A stretch of DNA of 64,000 nt, taken from the NCBI GenBank assembly GCA_022315425.1, contig JAIUPT010000013.1:1-64000 (forward strand). The letters run 5' to 3'. The translations under genes and the position numbers were made by a program. Shown piece after piece: positions 9,758 to 21,275 of the stretch. The notes under the pieces were generated by a model. It searched no databases. It saw only the letters and a program-made list of their open reading frames with translations, and was not told the origin of the DNA. Source of the DNA: Pseudevernia furfuracea (lineage: Eukaryota > Ascomycota > Lecanoromycetes > Lecanorales > Parmeliaceae). Position 1 is the stretch's first letter, and each line of letters opens with the position of its first letter.

Positions 9758-11125
9758 CTACAGCCTTTCAAGACTGACCGCTGCGGAGTAACGTCCATCT
9801 TGGACAAGCTTCACCATCTCTCTCAGCTGCGGCATGGGCAAATGGACAAGCCACTGATCATTCACCAGGCCACTGAGCATGCCTATGCACAAGGCCCTAT
9901 ATCTGTCATGCACAACCTGTTCCGGCACGGTCTGACCAACACCTGTCCTCGGCGTTGTGAAGACCTTCTCGCGCCCGTGTAATACCTTGAAGTTGTTCCA
10001 GATGAACATGTCGCCTGCCTTGAGCTTGAGACTCAATTGGTGCGTGGGCCGCCGCATGATCTCGCGGAACTTTTGGTGCGCAACACGCGCTTCCATAAAT
10101 TCTTCGTAGGGACAGAGCAGGCTGCCGACAAAGTTAGGATGCCAACGTACCCGCTTGTATTCATCTTTGGTGCCTGGCTGCATGGAGATGGCCGTATCGA
10201 CTGTCATTGAATAGAACGTCCCGCCATAGAAGGTAAAACCGCGGCCAAGCGCCATGGGTGTGTTGCACAGGGCATGATAGGATTCTGGGGCCTCCTGCCT
10301 GAGCGTTTCCAGGACTGCCAGCACCGAGAGAAAGGTGTTCTCGCTTTCGCCCTCGAGTATATACCAGCCTTGAACTTGGATGGGGGTCTCGTAGAAGGCG
10401 TGATCAGCGTGTGGTAGCAGCACTTGCGCGGTGTCATAGTTTGGCAAATCCTTCCTTTTCTCCGACTCATTGATACGGGAAGTGACATTGAAGGATTTTT
10501 CGGCGCCACGATTCGGATGTACGAAGACTGAGCCGAAAAGCTTCTTGAGGATGAGAGTGTTCAGGTTGTTAACGTGGCTAAGTTCGTCCTCCACATCTGG
10601 GTCGGTCATATCGATAACCTTGATGATTCCAGGAGAAGAAGGATGAAGCAAGTGGTCAAGAACTGAAAGCATGAGTGTGTCAAATTGCTCACGCTTGATG
10701 TCGGCGGCGAAAAGCTCCTTGTACGAGATTTCGGGAATATTCAGCTTCTCGACAGTCCATCCTTTGTCTGAGGACGGCTTCTTGGTGAGTGCAATGTTCT
10801 TGTTACTCGAAGCTACGATCGGACCCATCACTCGAAGCCATTCAACGGGAAATCTAGAAATGATTCCGTCTTTCCACGTGATATTCATGGTTGGCCGAAG
10901 ACCCTCTTGGCCCATCTCAGCGTTATCGATGCGGACTGTTTCGCTGTTCTGCTGGCAGATAGCAGTAACAAAGTTTCTGGATGCTCCATCATCGCAGCGA
11001 GCGTCACGGAGCCATTGCGAGTGAAAGGTAAATTCTTGGTCTGGGAATGTAATGGTCACTTTGTTCCCGTTGGTGCATGTCTTGCAGCTCATCTTGTGTT
11101 CGCTTGCAGTAGCCTCGACAGGCAT
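9758..11125 (-). CDS. TauD-type 2-oxoglutarate dioxygenase (gamma-butyrobetaine hydroxylase-like)
   Basis: A single exon of 455 aa. The N-terminal part (about 20-105) resembles the DUF971-type domain of gamma-butyrobetaine and trimethyllysine dioxygenases (WLRD at 38-41). The C-terminal part (about 130-440) is a TauD/TfdA fold. The iron triad is visible as H239-x-D241 (motif LPHADHAF) and a distal H383 in VLHGREKV, followed by an Arg-rich stretch (R393, R408, R410) suited to 2-oxoglutarate binding. In carnitine synthesis such enzymes hydroxylate trimethyllysine or gamma-butyrobetaine; which applies here, or another substrate, is not decided. The four-cysteine zinc site of the animal enzyme is only partly present (C14, C17, C44). 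Confidence 0.85.
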   Translation of the reverse strand: MPVEATASEHKMSCKTCTNGNKVTITFPDQEFTFHSQWLRDARCDDGASRNFVTAICQQNSETVRIDNAEMGQEGLRPTMNITWKDGIISRFPVEWLRVMGPIVASSNKNIALTKKPSSDKGWTVEKLNIPEISYKELFAADIKREQFDTLMLSVLDHLLHPSSPGIIKVIDMTDPDVEDELSHVNNLNTLILKKLFGSVFVHPNRGAEKSFNVTSRINESEKRKDLPNYDTAQVLLPHADHAFYETPIQVQGWYILEGESENTFLSVLAVLETLRQEAPESYHALCNTPMALGRGFTFYGGTFYSMTVDTAISMQPGTKDEYKRVRWHPNFVGSLLCPYEEFMEARVAHQKFREIMRRPTHQLSLKLKAGDMFIWNNFKVLHGREKVFTTPRTGVGQTVPEQVVHDRYRALCIGMLSGLVNDQWLVHLPMPQLREMVKLVQDGRYSAAVSLERL

Positions 11126-13870
11126 AGTTGTGGTATCGTTGCGAAGTGTGCTCTCTAACCTATCCTTTTGGCCTCTGTTTCTTTCTTTTTCTTGATGTTC
11201 GTTCTGTCTTGCTCTGAACTCAGAATACGATGTTCTAATGACAAGTGAGGGCGTAGGGAGAGGACTCTGGCTTCATTGACAGACGATCAGTGCCCTTTTA
11301 TAATGGTAAATCCTGACCGAGTCTACTCTTCCCGTTCGGACCTCGTCACGACCGAGTAACGGATGACGAATCTATGTTAAGAAAGTGAATGATGTAATCA
11401 GGCGTTTCACCACTATTAATCTCACCGCATTTATGAAATCGTTCGCAAGGCTTACTCGAATGGTTATGAAGGATCGAGATCTGAATCTACCGCCATAGTT
11501 GCTATTCCTATCTTAGTGCCCTGATATAACAATTTTCAGGGTCTTCTACAACGTATGCAACCTTCAACAGACGTCACCGCCATTTCTTAATGGTACCACT
11601 TAGGTCACAAGATGATACGACATTTTCTTCAGAGCCGATCATCTGGTTGTTTCAAATAATGGGATTCTTTCGAGTACCGTACCACACGGCTCAAAGGATT
11701 GCAAAGATAAGCTGACAGCAGGTGATCAAAATAAAAATCTGAGGGATGTCTTGCATTCCCTCACCCCACATAATCCTGGCTCTGAATATCGTCAATGCAA
11801 CAACATCACCCTAGCGCCAGAGAAAACAATGGGTCAAACGGTGTGCCGACTCGACGGTCTGCAGAGAAAGGGGGGACGAACGAAGGTAGGTAGGCGATGA
11901 GGGACCACAATGGGCCTAGCGTGTATGTATGGGTTTTCTGGCTGCTTCGTACTTATCGCCTTACGTAACTAGCTACTCTCTATCCTGGACCAATACAAGC
12001 AGTACAAAGGCCCACGTTGAAAACTCCTGTTCTAGTTGAATGACTAATGTGCTCGGGTACAACCGCAGCGAAGCCTTGTGTGTGCGGCAAGATATCATTT
12101 TGACACCAATGTCTGTTCTTCGAATTCAGCCCATAAGGCTCTTGAGACTGTGACTCACGGGCACCAGAGACTTTTCTAAAGCTTTCTATCCCGATCGTCC
12201 ACGACGTTCATTTTAACACTCTGTATGACGACCATAAGAGATGTAGATGCACAAAGCCTATTCTCGAGGACTTCAGTATCGCTAAGATAGCGAACGTAGA
12301 TTGCGCCATTTTCAAAAGCAACAGCCTTGAGAGATTTTAGTATCCCTCGAGCGCACACAGACATTGGTCTTTCTGTCCGAGTTCGCTGACCAAGAGAAGA
12401 AGTCCTCTGCTATTCCTGGCGCGCCTATTCAAGCCCGATGGAGACGAGGCGGCATACATACGCAGACAGCTGGACCTTTCGCGCCTCAACATAATCTATG
12501 AATAATTGTGTTGGGCTGGGCGCCCACTCAATACAAGCCCCTTGCATCGTTAGCAGCGGGATGTCCTGATCACGCAACAAGCCGATCTCCACGTAATTTG
12601 GATTGACCGTGTCATATAAGTGAAACCCCTCAGCAATTTTATTAGACAACACGGTTTTCGACCAAAGGCGCTATCGAGATTCCTCGCTTATGCCGCAGTC
12701 CTATTATCAGTCTACCCGAGAGCTTCTTCTTTCGTACGGCAAGCTTGTCAACAGCGAAGCGGACCTTGGGTTGGTCGTGGAACTAGACTTGATTCCAGAC
12801 GTACATTGGGAGCGGTAGAGCCTTTTAGCGGCAGAGATTTTTGGAACATCTCAGAGCTGTCCTTTGCGAAACGCTTTTGGTCCGGTGAGCTGAGGCCTTC
12901 GCGCCTTCACTAGATCTATCAAGCGTGTTACGGTAGTCCCAGAGGACATTGCTTCAGCTATGCAACCACTATTGTCCCTTCTTCGAGTCAAATTTCGGCT
13001 CCCTTTTGGTCGTCTTTATGAATGTCACTCTGGCATTGACGGCGATGCAGGTCATGCTTGTATTATCGAACATTGACAGCAATACAGCATTGAAATGTAC
13101 TTTGTTCAAATTTGGAGTAGCTTGCTCGGTGGTGGTTATTGCTGCGGTTGGCATCATAGACGCGATGTTCCTTTTTTAATTGGTGACGAACTCTTCTATC
13201 GCTTTTTCAAACAAGAGAAACCGGAAGGGATGACAGAGATATATTAGGCTAGTCTGGTTGAAATCTTCCTAAACGTGGTAATCTTATTCTTTGCACCCTG
13301 GTCGAGTATCGTTTCTCAAGGCTGGTATATCTTTCTTATGGAAAGAACTATTACCCACCGGGAGTACTAAATATAACAGGAAGAATACACTAGCATCTTG
13401 GCTCAATAATTTGGTGACTTCCCTTCTTACGTTCACGTCGCTCTTCACACAATTAGTACCATTCCACCACCACAGAGAGTATGGCTCCGCATAGGACTAT
13501 CTAATATTGGGAGATGCTCATTAATAGCAGGGGCCATCCCATGCATATACGTTACGCTTGTTGAGATGGAAGTAGGTCAGCACATCGTGGTAATCGGATA
13601 TCCACCAGTGCGACGAAACTTAGAACTTGTACGCAGTCAAAGTTGTTTATGAAGGTGTATGATGTTTGTATTCGCTACTGCAGCAGAAGCAGAGTGAGAA
13701 CGGAGCGCACTAACAGAATGAACTAAGCTAGTGCTGTTGCAATTTAAAGCTCTCCAACTTCATCTCACTCAGCGCTAATATACTGTCGTTGATAACGCCT
13801 ATATCATATCGTCCACAGTATACCTCTACACCAGTCTTGACAGCCACCGCTACAAAGCAGAGTCAAGGTC
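11126..13870. other. Long intergenic stretch, possible membrane-protein fragment
   Basis: I find no complete gene in these 2.7 kb. A + strand frame at 12949-13179 encodes three hydrophobic stretches and could be an exon or relic of a membrane protein. Frames on the - strand at 12176-12364 and 12425-12652 are protein-like but unlinked by good splice signals. The first few hundred bases hold the divergent promoter of the dioxygenase gene. Confidence 0.4.
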
Positions 13871-14947
13871 ATGTCTACACCAACGGTCTCTCGTATATAC
13901 TATTTTCGCGACTTATTAATATCAGTGCTCGGCCTTTTCTTTGGACGCGTCCTCACTACCCTCGAGCCACCGCATTCAGACCTCACAGGCAAGGTTGCTA
14001 TCATCACCGGCGGCAACAGCGGCATTGGCCTACAGATTGCTCTTGACTTGGCCAGACAAGGCGCCACGGTCTACCTAGCTTGCCGTAACGTCTCCAAAGC
14101 AGAAGAAGCAGTATCTCAAATCGTCTCCAAAGTCCAGGCCTCAAATGGACGCGTCAAATCATTGGTTCTAGACACATCATCGTTCACCTCTGTTCGCGCG
14201 TTTGCCAAGTCTTGGGAATCGCTGAACACCACGATTGACCTCCTCTTCCACAACGCAGGCATAGGCTCCGAACCAGCAGGACAAAAATTTTCAGCCGATG
14301 GCTTTCCAATTTTCTACGCCACAAATTTTCTCGGCTCATTCCTACTTACCTACGTCCTCGAATCACATCTCTCCTCAGACGCTCGCATCATCCTGACCTC
14401 AAGCGTCGGCCATTACGCCAGCTCCTTCTCCTCCAACTTCTCTCTCAGCAGTATCAAAGAAATTTCCGAGCCAGGCTACCATGTTCCCGCGGCTCCAATC
14501 AAAGCTGGCAAAACCGTTCCCGATGCCGTCGTCTACGGTCAGACAAAGGCAATGCAAGTCGCTTTTGCTAAATTGCTCCAGAACCTCTTTGACCGTAAAG
14601 CGCTGGAAGCTGGTGTACAGAGTCGCAGAATCGCACACGCTTTCAGCCCTGGCTTAACGTTCACGCCACTCTTCAGCAAGACTCCGGAGAAAACCTTCCT
14701 CGAGGATCCGGCATTTTGGCTGTTGAAACTGACAAATAACACCCTAGCAATGGACGTGACTCAGGGGGCGGCGACAGGGGTGTGGCTTGCGTGCACCAAT
14801 GATAAGGAGGTAGTTGGAGGAGGTGTGGGAGGTGGATATTGGGATCGGATGACAAGACGGGCGTCTAAGGTCGACATGATGAGCAGAGAAACGATGGAGA
14901 GGTTCTGGGTGAGATGGGAGGCGGATGCTGGGGTAGAATGGAGATAG
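13871..14947 (+). CDS. Short-chain dehydrogenase/reductase (SDR)
   Basis: A single exon of 358 aa. A hydrophobic N-terminal segment (about 15-30) precedes the Rossmann domain and may anchor it to a membrane. The NAD(P) glycine motif is TGGNSGIG at 46-53, followed by HNAG at 127-130, a catalytic Ser at 177/178 (ILTSSVGHYA), and Y222-x-x-x-K226 (VYGQTKAM). The order and spacing fit a classical or retinol-dehydrogenase-like SDR. The substrate is unknown. The C-terminal tail (about 300-358) is glycine-rich and then charged. The start is ATG 13871. Confidence 0.9.
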   Translation: MSTPTVSRIYYFRDLLISVLGLFFGRVLTTLEPPHSDLTGKVAIITGGNSGIGLQIALDLARQGATVYLACRNVSKAEEAVSQIVSKVQASNGRVKSLVLDTSSFTSVRAFAKSWESLNTTIDLLFHNAGIGSEPAGQKFSADGFPIFYATNFLGSFLLTYVLESHLSSDARIILTSSVGHYASSFSSNFSLSSIKEISEPGYHVPAAPIKAGKTVPDAVVYGQTKAMQVAFAKLLQNLFDRKALEAGVQSRRIAHAFSPGLTFTPLFSKTPEKTFLEDPAFWLLKLTNNTLAMDVTQGAATGVWLACTNDKEVVGGGVGGGYWDRMTRRASKVDMMSRETMERFWVRWEADAGVEWR

Positions 14948-15216
14948 AGGAACAGACCGAGAGGTGCAGGGATGATGACGGTTCAAGGTAGCTTATCGGT
15001 GGACAAAGTTGGGCAGGTATCTTTGGTTCTTTCAAGGCTCCGTCTACAAGTGCAACGGCTGTCTGTTACGCGTATTCTTGCCAAGTACTAGCCCACTAAG
15101 CGAGTAAGCACCCGTGAGGGGTTGACCTAATCGGGTAAACGCTCCCACATCCACCCCCTTGAGGGTTCGCGAGGTCTTCTTAAATCTAGCTATGAGAAAT
15201 GCCCACCACAAGCTCC
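14948..15216. other. Intergenic, convergent
   Basis: 269 bases between the SDR (+) and the 2EXR-type gene (-); no feature seen. Confidence 0.5.
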
Positions 15217-17037
15217 TTACTCCCACTCATCTGCATCATCGCTACTCTCATATCCCTGCTCCCCATGCTCTGTGAACTCCTCGCCGCACGTCTCACAATG
15301 CCATCCGTACCACCCATCTTTTGCCTTTGTCCGCTCGGCCTTCTTGATCTTCTTTCTCATCTCCACGTCCTTTAATCGCTGCCGACATCTCTCTGTAAGG
15401 TGGCCGTTTTCTGCGATGTCAACGGCGACAGGCCGCGAAGTTTTGCCCTGGGCAGAATTGCATATGCTGTTGGTCTTGGCCGGTATGTTTTCCAGAATTG
15501 CTGTTGTTGGGGGGGATTCAACCGACACCTCCAAGGCATTTCGCAATGTCGCCAGCGGAGATAGTACCTAGGGTAATGCATCAGCCTAGGAGCTCCTCAA
15601 GATCATCCAACAAAAGCCATACCAAAGCCAAGTCTGGTACCTTCTCCAACACTAGAAAGCTCAGCTTGCCACCCCAGACCGCTTCCCGGCCAAATCTCAA
15701 TTGGAATTGCTTCACTCTGCTTAGCTTATGATGCCAATTCGGTTGCGATGGCGGAAGCAAGCGATCTTCACACTCCCACACAAAGTATGAGCCCCGAGTG
15801 CTACTAGCCCTCCATACGTCTATGCGTTGCTTGAGCCGGTAAGTCTGGCTTTGAGGTACCACTTCTATGAACCTGATTTTGGAGCACTTGCGTAGAATGT
15901 CACAGAGGTTGATCATGCTCTGGCGGATCTGTACAACCTCTTTTGGATTTTCGTAGGAGGCTGCCTCGATTGAAATGATCACTTTCTTAGGCAAAGTGAA
16001 GTCGAAATTTGCCAGGAAGGTTTGATGCCATTCTGCGTCCCGGTCTCTGGGGTTCGACTTAAGACTGAACTGTCCACTCTCACCGCCCGTCGACGATACA
16101 TAGTTCCCCCAGATTTATTCTCCAGAAAAGAGTATCCATCTTCGCTGACGTCGATTTTCATTATGGAATCGCGGAAGAGATAGTCACTATGGCATCCCTC
16201 TAGTCAGCATCAGTGTTCAGGTACCCTTTTTCGGGACCCGAAGTCTCAAGCCTATTTCATAGAACGCACAACATTTTTTTTCCGATCTTAACCCATGTCT
16301 CGCGTGTTATTTCAAGGTACCTTTCAGGCAGGAAACCAATACTGAGAAACTTACCGAGTCTCGAAATGAAGCTGCTTGTTGAGACGCATGATTGCCGTGT
16401 GAGGCTCCTACTGGTTCGAAGTCGCGACCCCAATACCGCGCATATTCGGGATCTTCGCTGTGTTTGATTACAAAATTTGGCATCAGCATCTGCTTCCTTC
16501 TGGTCTGAAGCATGTGTTGATCGTTGTAGGGGAAGAGGCAACCATAGATTTGCTGACGGAGCTCTAAGGGAAGTCTAAGCAAGCCCGGCAGCTGGTCTGG
16601 TGTGGCGCTAGACATCCTTAAGAGCTGCGTGTTTACTTCGAGAATGTCGACCACGTTGCCCACTGCTGTTGTGCTAGTCTGCGATCTGGAGAGTTGCATT
16701 GTCAGTGGCTAGGTAACTTTATTTCATCATCGTTTCCTCTTCTTATGGCATGTCTTACGACACGAAAAATACCAAATGCGAATGAAATGCATAATAACAG
16801 CAGATCAGAAATCAAAACTTACATTGGTATATCAGCGATCCCTTCGTCAAGTCTGTCGTTGGGTGGTAAGGGATGAGTGCTAGCATAGCTTCTCCAAACA
16901 GCATTAAAGAAGCCGTGGGGTTCCGAGTTGGGTTGAGTTCGTAACTTGCGTCGCGTCTCACGTCGTGACTCTGATGATCCATGTTGGGAGCGAAGGGCAT
17001 CAACCTCGGGTGAGTCCTTTGGCAAGATGCGGTTCAT
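15217..17037 (-). CDS. 2EXR/F-box-like protein, five exons
   Basis: Model: 17037-16823, 16685-16355, 16197-16100, 16046-15623, 15567-15217, summing to 1419 nt (472 aa). Exons 1, 2 and the last are well supported by GTAAGT or GTATGG donors and matching phase. Exon 3 and its borders are my best fit and are less sure. Exon 2 carries LPGLLRLPLELRQQIYGCLF, the helix typical of fungal 2EXR/F-box-like proteins. The last junction restores VPDLAL-VLSPLATLRNALEV, and the tail has a CxxC pair (WHCETCGEEF) and ends in an acidic run. Such proteins are large fungal families of unknown role. If exon 3 is wrong, the gene may be broken at 16050-16360. Confidence 0.65.
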
Positions 17038-19432
17038 GATGAGCAGGTGAATGGCGATGATTTGAGGTCTAGAAGATGTGAGCTATATATATGGGCTGGA
17101 TGAGGGAGATAGCATTCTTTGGAATTCCTGGTCTCTTTGAGAATATTGTTCTAGCAAGCCTTCTGGCATGTTTGAGCATTTTCTAGCAATCATGCAACTT
17201 TGCGATCCTATTGTCTAATGCAGATAGAGCAGATGCCGGCTCATGACGGATTAACTCCGCGTTTCTAAGCACTCGATAATAATGTTAGGCTAATTCTTGT
17301 ACAGTCATACTCCTAGACAGTTCTGTGCCAAGCATCAGCCTATGAGAAAAAGGGTGGGATAAGTCATCATTAGCAACTTTCCGGGGCATGATTCGGTAAG
17401 TTTACAATATTAACCCGAAATTACTACCCAAAAGTCTGCTTTCAAAGTTCACGTGATTGCAAGTAGAGATCTCAATCATGAACTCAAACGATTATGAGAC
17501 TATTAGCGATGTTCCAAGGGGTTTAGTGTCAATAAAAATATCTAGCGACTATGACCATCAGAAAGGCCTTAGAGTATCAGCCGATAACATCATCTTGTTG
17601 CTAATCAATGAACAAAACACGAATTTAGAAAAGTTAATGCTAGAGAGAGACTTTGCGAAGACTTGAAAATCTTGCGATCCCCTTGATGATAAATTATCCT
17701 ATCAGATCCCAGGAATTGATAGAGAAGTATGATTTTGTAACTAATCAAGTTATAGGGTATGAAGTAGTGATTCATCCGCCCTTCTCCTCTCTTATCCATT
17801 TCGCTTCTTCGTCTGCTCACGATGGCCGAGTCACAATCGTAGCAGGAAAAAATGGGAACATCTAGGTATAGGGGATTCCAGCTGATAGGCATTCAACGCT
17901 GACCCCGACAGCCTTCACCAAGCGACAGCTGTACCAACCGGACACATATTATAAGACCAACTAAAAGGGCGAGTCACTGCCTGCACCTTGGACGCGCGAG
18001 AGACTCGAGGACGAGAAAGAGGTCTTGATCTTCATTTCCCAAAACACCGACATTCGCGTACAAAATTTTCCCTATTTCTGAGTTGAAGATGGTGTTGCTA
18101 CTGGCAAGCATTACAATGGAAGCCATGGACGGAGACGTCATGGACGAGTTGGCCAAGACCCTCAAAATAACCGTCTGGAACAGTTACTACCAATGTTCTT
18201 TTGTACAACAAAGACACCGTTCTTCCTCAGCTCAACCAATTGACATCTGGCATGCTTGGCTCCTTGCGCGGCAATAATGTCCCGCCATATAGACTGTAAG
18301 ATAGAGACGGACGGTCTCATTGACGGTCGACAACCTCCACTATCAAAGACCACGTCTGTTGCGATAACGATCTTGCACAACATAATCTAGCGGGCAGCCT
18401 GCAGAATCTACGAGTCGCCTCGATAATAGACTGGGACTTTTCGGGATCGCTCGTGGGGCTTCGAAGTTCTCTTTCTGGCTTACATCACGCGTAAAAAGAG
18501 TGGATTGGGGGTAATGAAGAACCGGCCATTGAACGTCTCACCGACTTGATTGAACCAGGTAGAGTACTCGTACTCCAGCATTGAGGCTAAGCACCACACT
18601 GACTGGCTTCAGATGAAAACACTCTGCTTGTACGCCTGTGAGTTAGCTAGCATGGTTTGCCTACAGGCAAGATTTACATCCCTCTTCTCATGGCTTGTGG
18701 ACAAGCGCTTGATCGCAGTCTCGAGTCTCCTCTCTCGTTTTAGAGAGAATTGTTTCTACAAGAGAACCCCGTCCCTCCGCGGGCAAGAGTTTTCTTGACA
18801 GATGATTTGTCTTTTCTGTGTGTGGTTTCACTCGCGCTCAGATTCCGCAAGACGTAACCCTCATCATCTTGCCGACGTGTCGAAAAAGTTTAGGAAAGGG
18901 GTGAAGCGTACGACTAAAGAAGGAGACTGTACGCCGATCAAGCCCCAAAGTCAAAAGTTCAATATCACGTAGCGTCGACTATAGGACTGGTGGATATGTG
19001 AAGGCGGTGGCAATGTCTTTCCTACCCACTCAAGTTCAACACGTTCCGTCAGTGACGCGTCAAAACATCTCAATTCGACGAGTGTAGTTTGGAGAGATTT
19101 TCCCCTAGATAGGCATTTTTCCTTGTCGATATAAAAGACGGTAAGGAGAAGAGATAACCAAGCGCCTACAGCACATATTACACAGCGACACTCTTTTAGA
19201 ACACCACTTTCGATCAAGTCGCACTTTTGATCAAGTCGCACTGTTGAACGAATCAAGAACACCGCATCAACCCAACGACCATCGAAAAGTCACTTTCACA
19301 GGGTCTTTCGTAAAATTCGCTTTCGACCAATCCCTCACAAGACCTCAGCTTACATCTCTAACAAAGTCAAGCCTAGGCCCCTCCCTTGATCAGTCCCATC
19401 AAGCGCACATAACCCTCTTATGTTGTAGCCAT
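17038..19432. other. Intergenic region, no supported gene
   Basis: 2.4 kb without a gene I can support. A - strand frame at 18951-19262 has one hydrophobic helix but no homology that I recognise; other frames are short and scattered. Confidence 0.45.
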
Positions 19433-19963
19433 CTACGCTTCCTGAAGCCACCCTTTACAAAGTTCCCTAACATTTTCCTCCCCCCGAACCTCCCACAGCT
19501 TAAACTGAGCCGTGCAACGATCCCCCTCCATCAGGAACTCGCCCAACTCGCCGAGAACCCTGTGAGCCATCGCATACGTCAACAGCCCCGTCGGGTTGTC
19601 GAGGTAGATTTCCGCTCCATAGACGTCAAGACTTACGCCTACGTCTTCCAAAGTCTCGGAGCGCCGCGAGAAATACTCTGCGATTAAGGAGGTCTGCATG
19701 GAGACGATGGCGGCGAAGTAGTTGCGTGATGGTCTGAGGGGGTGGTAATGGGTGAAGTAGATGTTATGCGTGTCATCGATTTGCACCGCTACTCCAGGAG
19801 GGTTGGGATTGATAGAGCTGTTTAGATTTGGGAGCATCGGGTTGGAAACGGCGTTGAGGGTTTGGGGTATTGCCGCTGATATCTGTGGAAGACAGACGAG
19901 AAGGGCTGTCAGGAGTCTGGGGATGGGCTTGATGAGACTGTGGATGATACTTGGAGGAGACAT
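19433..19963 (-). CDS. Small secreted hypothetical protein
   Basis: A single exon of 176 aa starting at an ATG. Residues 1-31 form a signal-peptide-like stretch: a Lys-containing head, a Leu-rich core (LLTALLVCLPQ) and Ala-rich residues before a plausible cleavage site near ISAA. The mature part has no transmembrane helix and contains FTHYHPLRPSRNYFA and EYFSRRSETLEDVGVSLDVYG. I do not recognise the family. Size and secretion fit an extracellular or effector-like protein, which is inference only. Confidence 0.6.
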   Translation of the reverse strand: MSPPSIIHSLIKPIPRLLTALLVCLPQISAAIPQTLNAVSNPMLPNLNSSINPNPPGVAVQIDDTHNIYFTHYHPLRPSRNYFAAIVSMQTSLIAEYFSRRSETLEDVGVSLDVYGAEIYLDNPTGLLTYAMAHRVLGELGEFLMEGDRCTAQFKLWEVRGEENVRELCKGWLQEA

Positions 19964-21275
19964 GGTGACGAGGGGCTAATTGGACAAAAAGAATCTAAGA
20001 GAGGAGTTATTTCCATGTTTGGTTTTTGATGTTTTTCATAGTAATGTCAAAGCTCATCCTTGAGGCTACGCTCGGGCTCTCGATTGAAATTTTTTCTTCC
20101 ATCGAAAAAAGTATCTTGAATGATGATCTTGATCTTGCGATTTGCGATCTGCGATCTGCGGAAGACCTGTTCTCGGACGTTCGTACGTTCGCTTGCGATG
20201 GAGAAGCTGTGCGATGACCTCAGCATGCAGTTCACAGCCGCGTTGGGCCCGAATACAGCATCTTGGCAAAACCGCAATGCATCAGCCATCAATGGACAAC
20301 TATCCTTGTGTCTTGCAGCTCCAATAGAGATACGGCTGTCGCGTTAACGCTGATCCTTCGGGCAAGTTAGTAGATGCATCAATTGACATTGTGTTTGCAG
20401 CGTCCATGTTCGAGCCAATGTTTTGGTGCATGACACCCGCTACCTTTGATACCTCTCGAGAACTTGTTGCTATGGCCAGAACTAATACATAATGCCATCA
20501 GACATGCCATCAGAAAGCCTTCAAAAAGGCTCTTGACATGATCGATTACATTACATCCCTTAGCGACAGGAGACAAGGCACACGATGTCGACATTAACCA
20601 GAGAGAGCTTCGCGCGCTCGATGACCGCCCGATTCGCATCAGATAGGTGTTGATTGTGTGTAGATAATACTTCAGCTGTCATAAAAACTTGTGCTTGATG
20701 TGAAAACGGTCGACGGCGCAGGCAAATACTGCTTTCCAATTGAAAAGATCTTGATTAAATCGTTCGTAGCGCCGGCAGAAAAGGTCGGCCTGCTGGAGCA
20801 CACTGATCCTCATAGTGGCGCCAAGTCACGCTGGCTCATACAAGCGTGAACAAATACCCATTCTGAATATACAGATTTTATCTGAGCTAGACAAAGCGGT
20901 AGTGACTCATTCACTCCTATCAATGGTTGAGCTGCAGAGAGCGTTGATGACGCCAATGCATTAGACATTAGTACTAGCAGATCTAGTGGCGAACGAGCTC
21001 AACGCCGTTCCAAATAGCACACGACGCGGATGTATGTACTTAGTAATTTTATATACAAGTTTCGTTTCTAAAACCGTCCGGATTATAGCAGCGAAACTAG
21101 GGATGCTTGACGTATTAATCATGCTCAAGATTGAGTCGCTTCCTGAAAGTCAACCTCGTCAGCAGTATTAGAAATCGGAAAAGTAGACCCACTTTTCCTA
21201 CCTTTCCCTTCACTGCCTTCATTCACTCAAGGCTCGTGTGGGCACTATTTCAAGACCGTACGTCTATCACGAATC
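19964..21275. other. Intergenic region, no supported gene
   Basis: 1.3 kb between the secreted-protein gene and the 3' end of the histidine kinase gene. A short run of GATCTTGCGATTTGCGATCTGCG-like repeats at 20130-20160 is the only visible structure. Confidence 0.5.

Noticed and set aside
12949..13179. 76-residue hydrophobic + strand frame
   Set aside because: Looks membrane-like, but no start context or splice partner was found; mentioned under the intergenic stretch only.
19244..19687. 147-residue + strand frame
   Set aside because: It overlaps antisense to the better-supported secreted-protein gene at 19433-19963 and lacks protein character.
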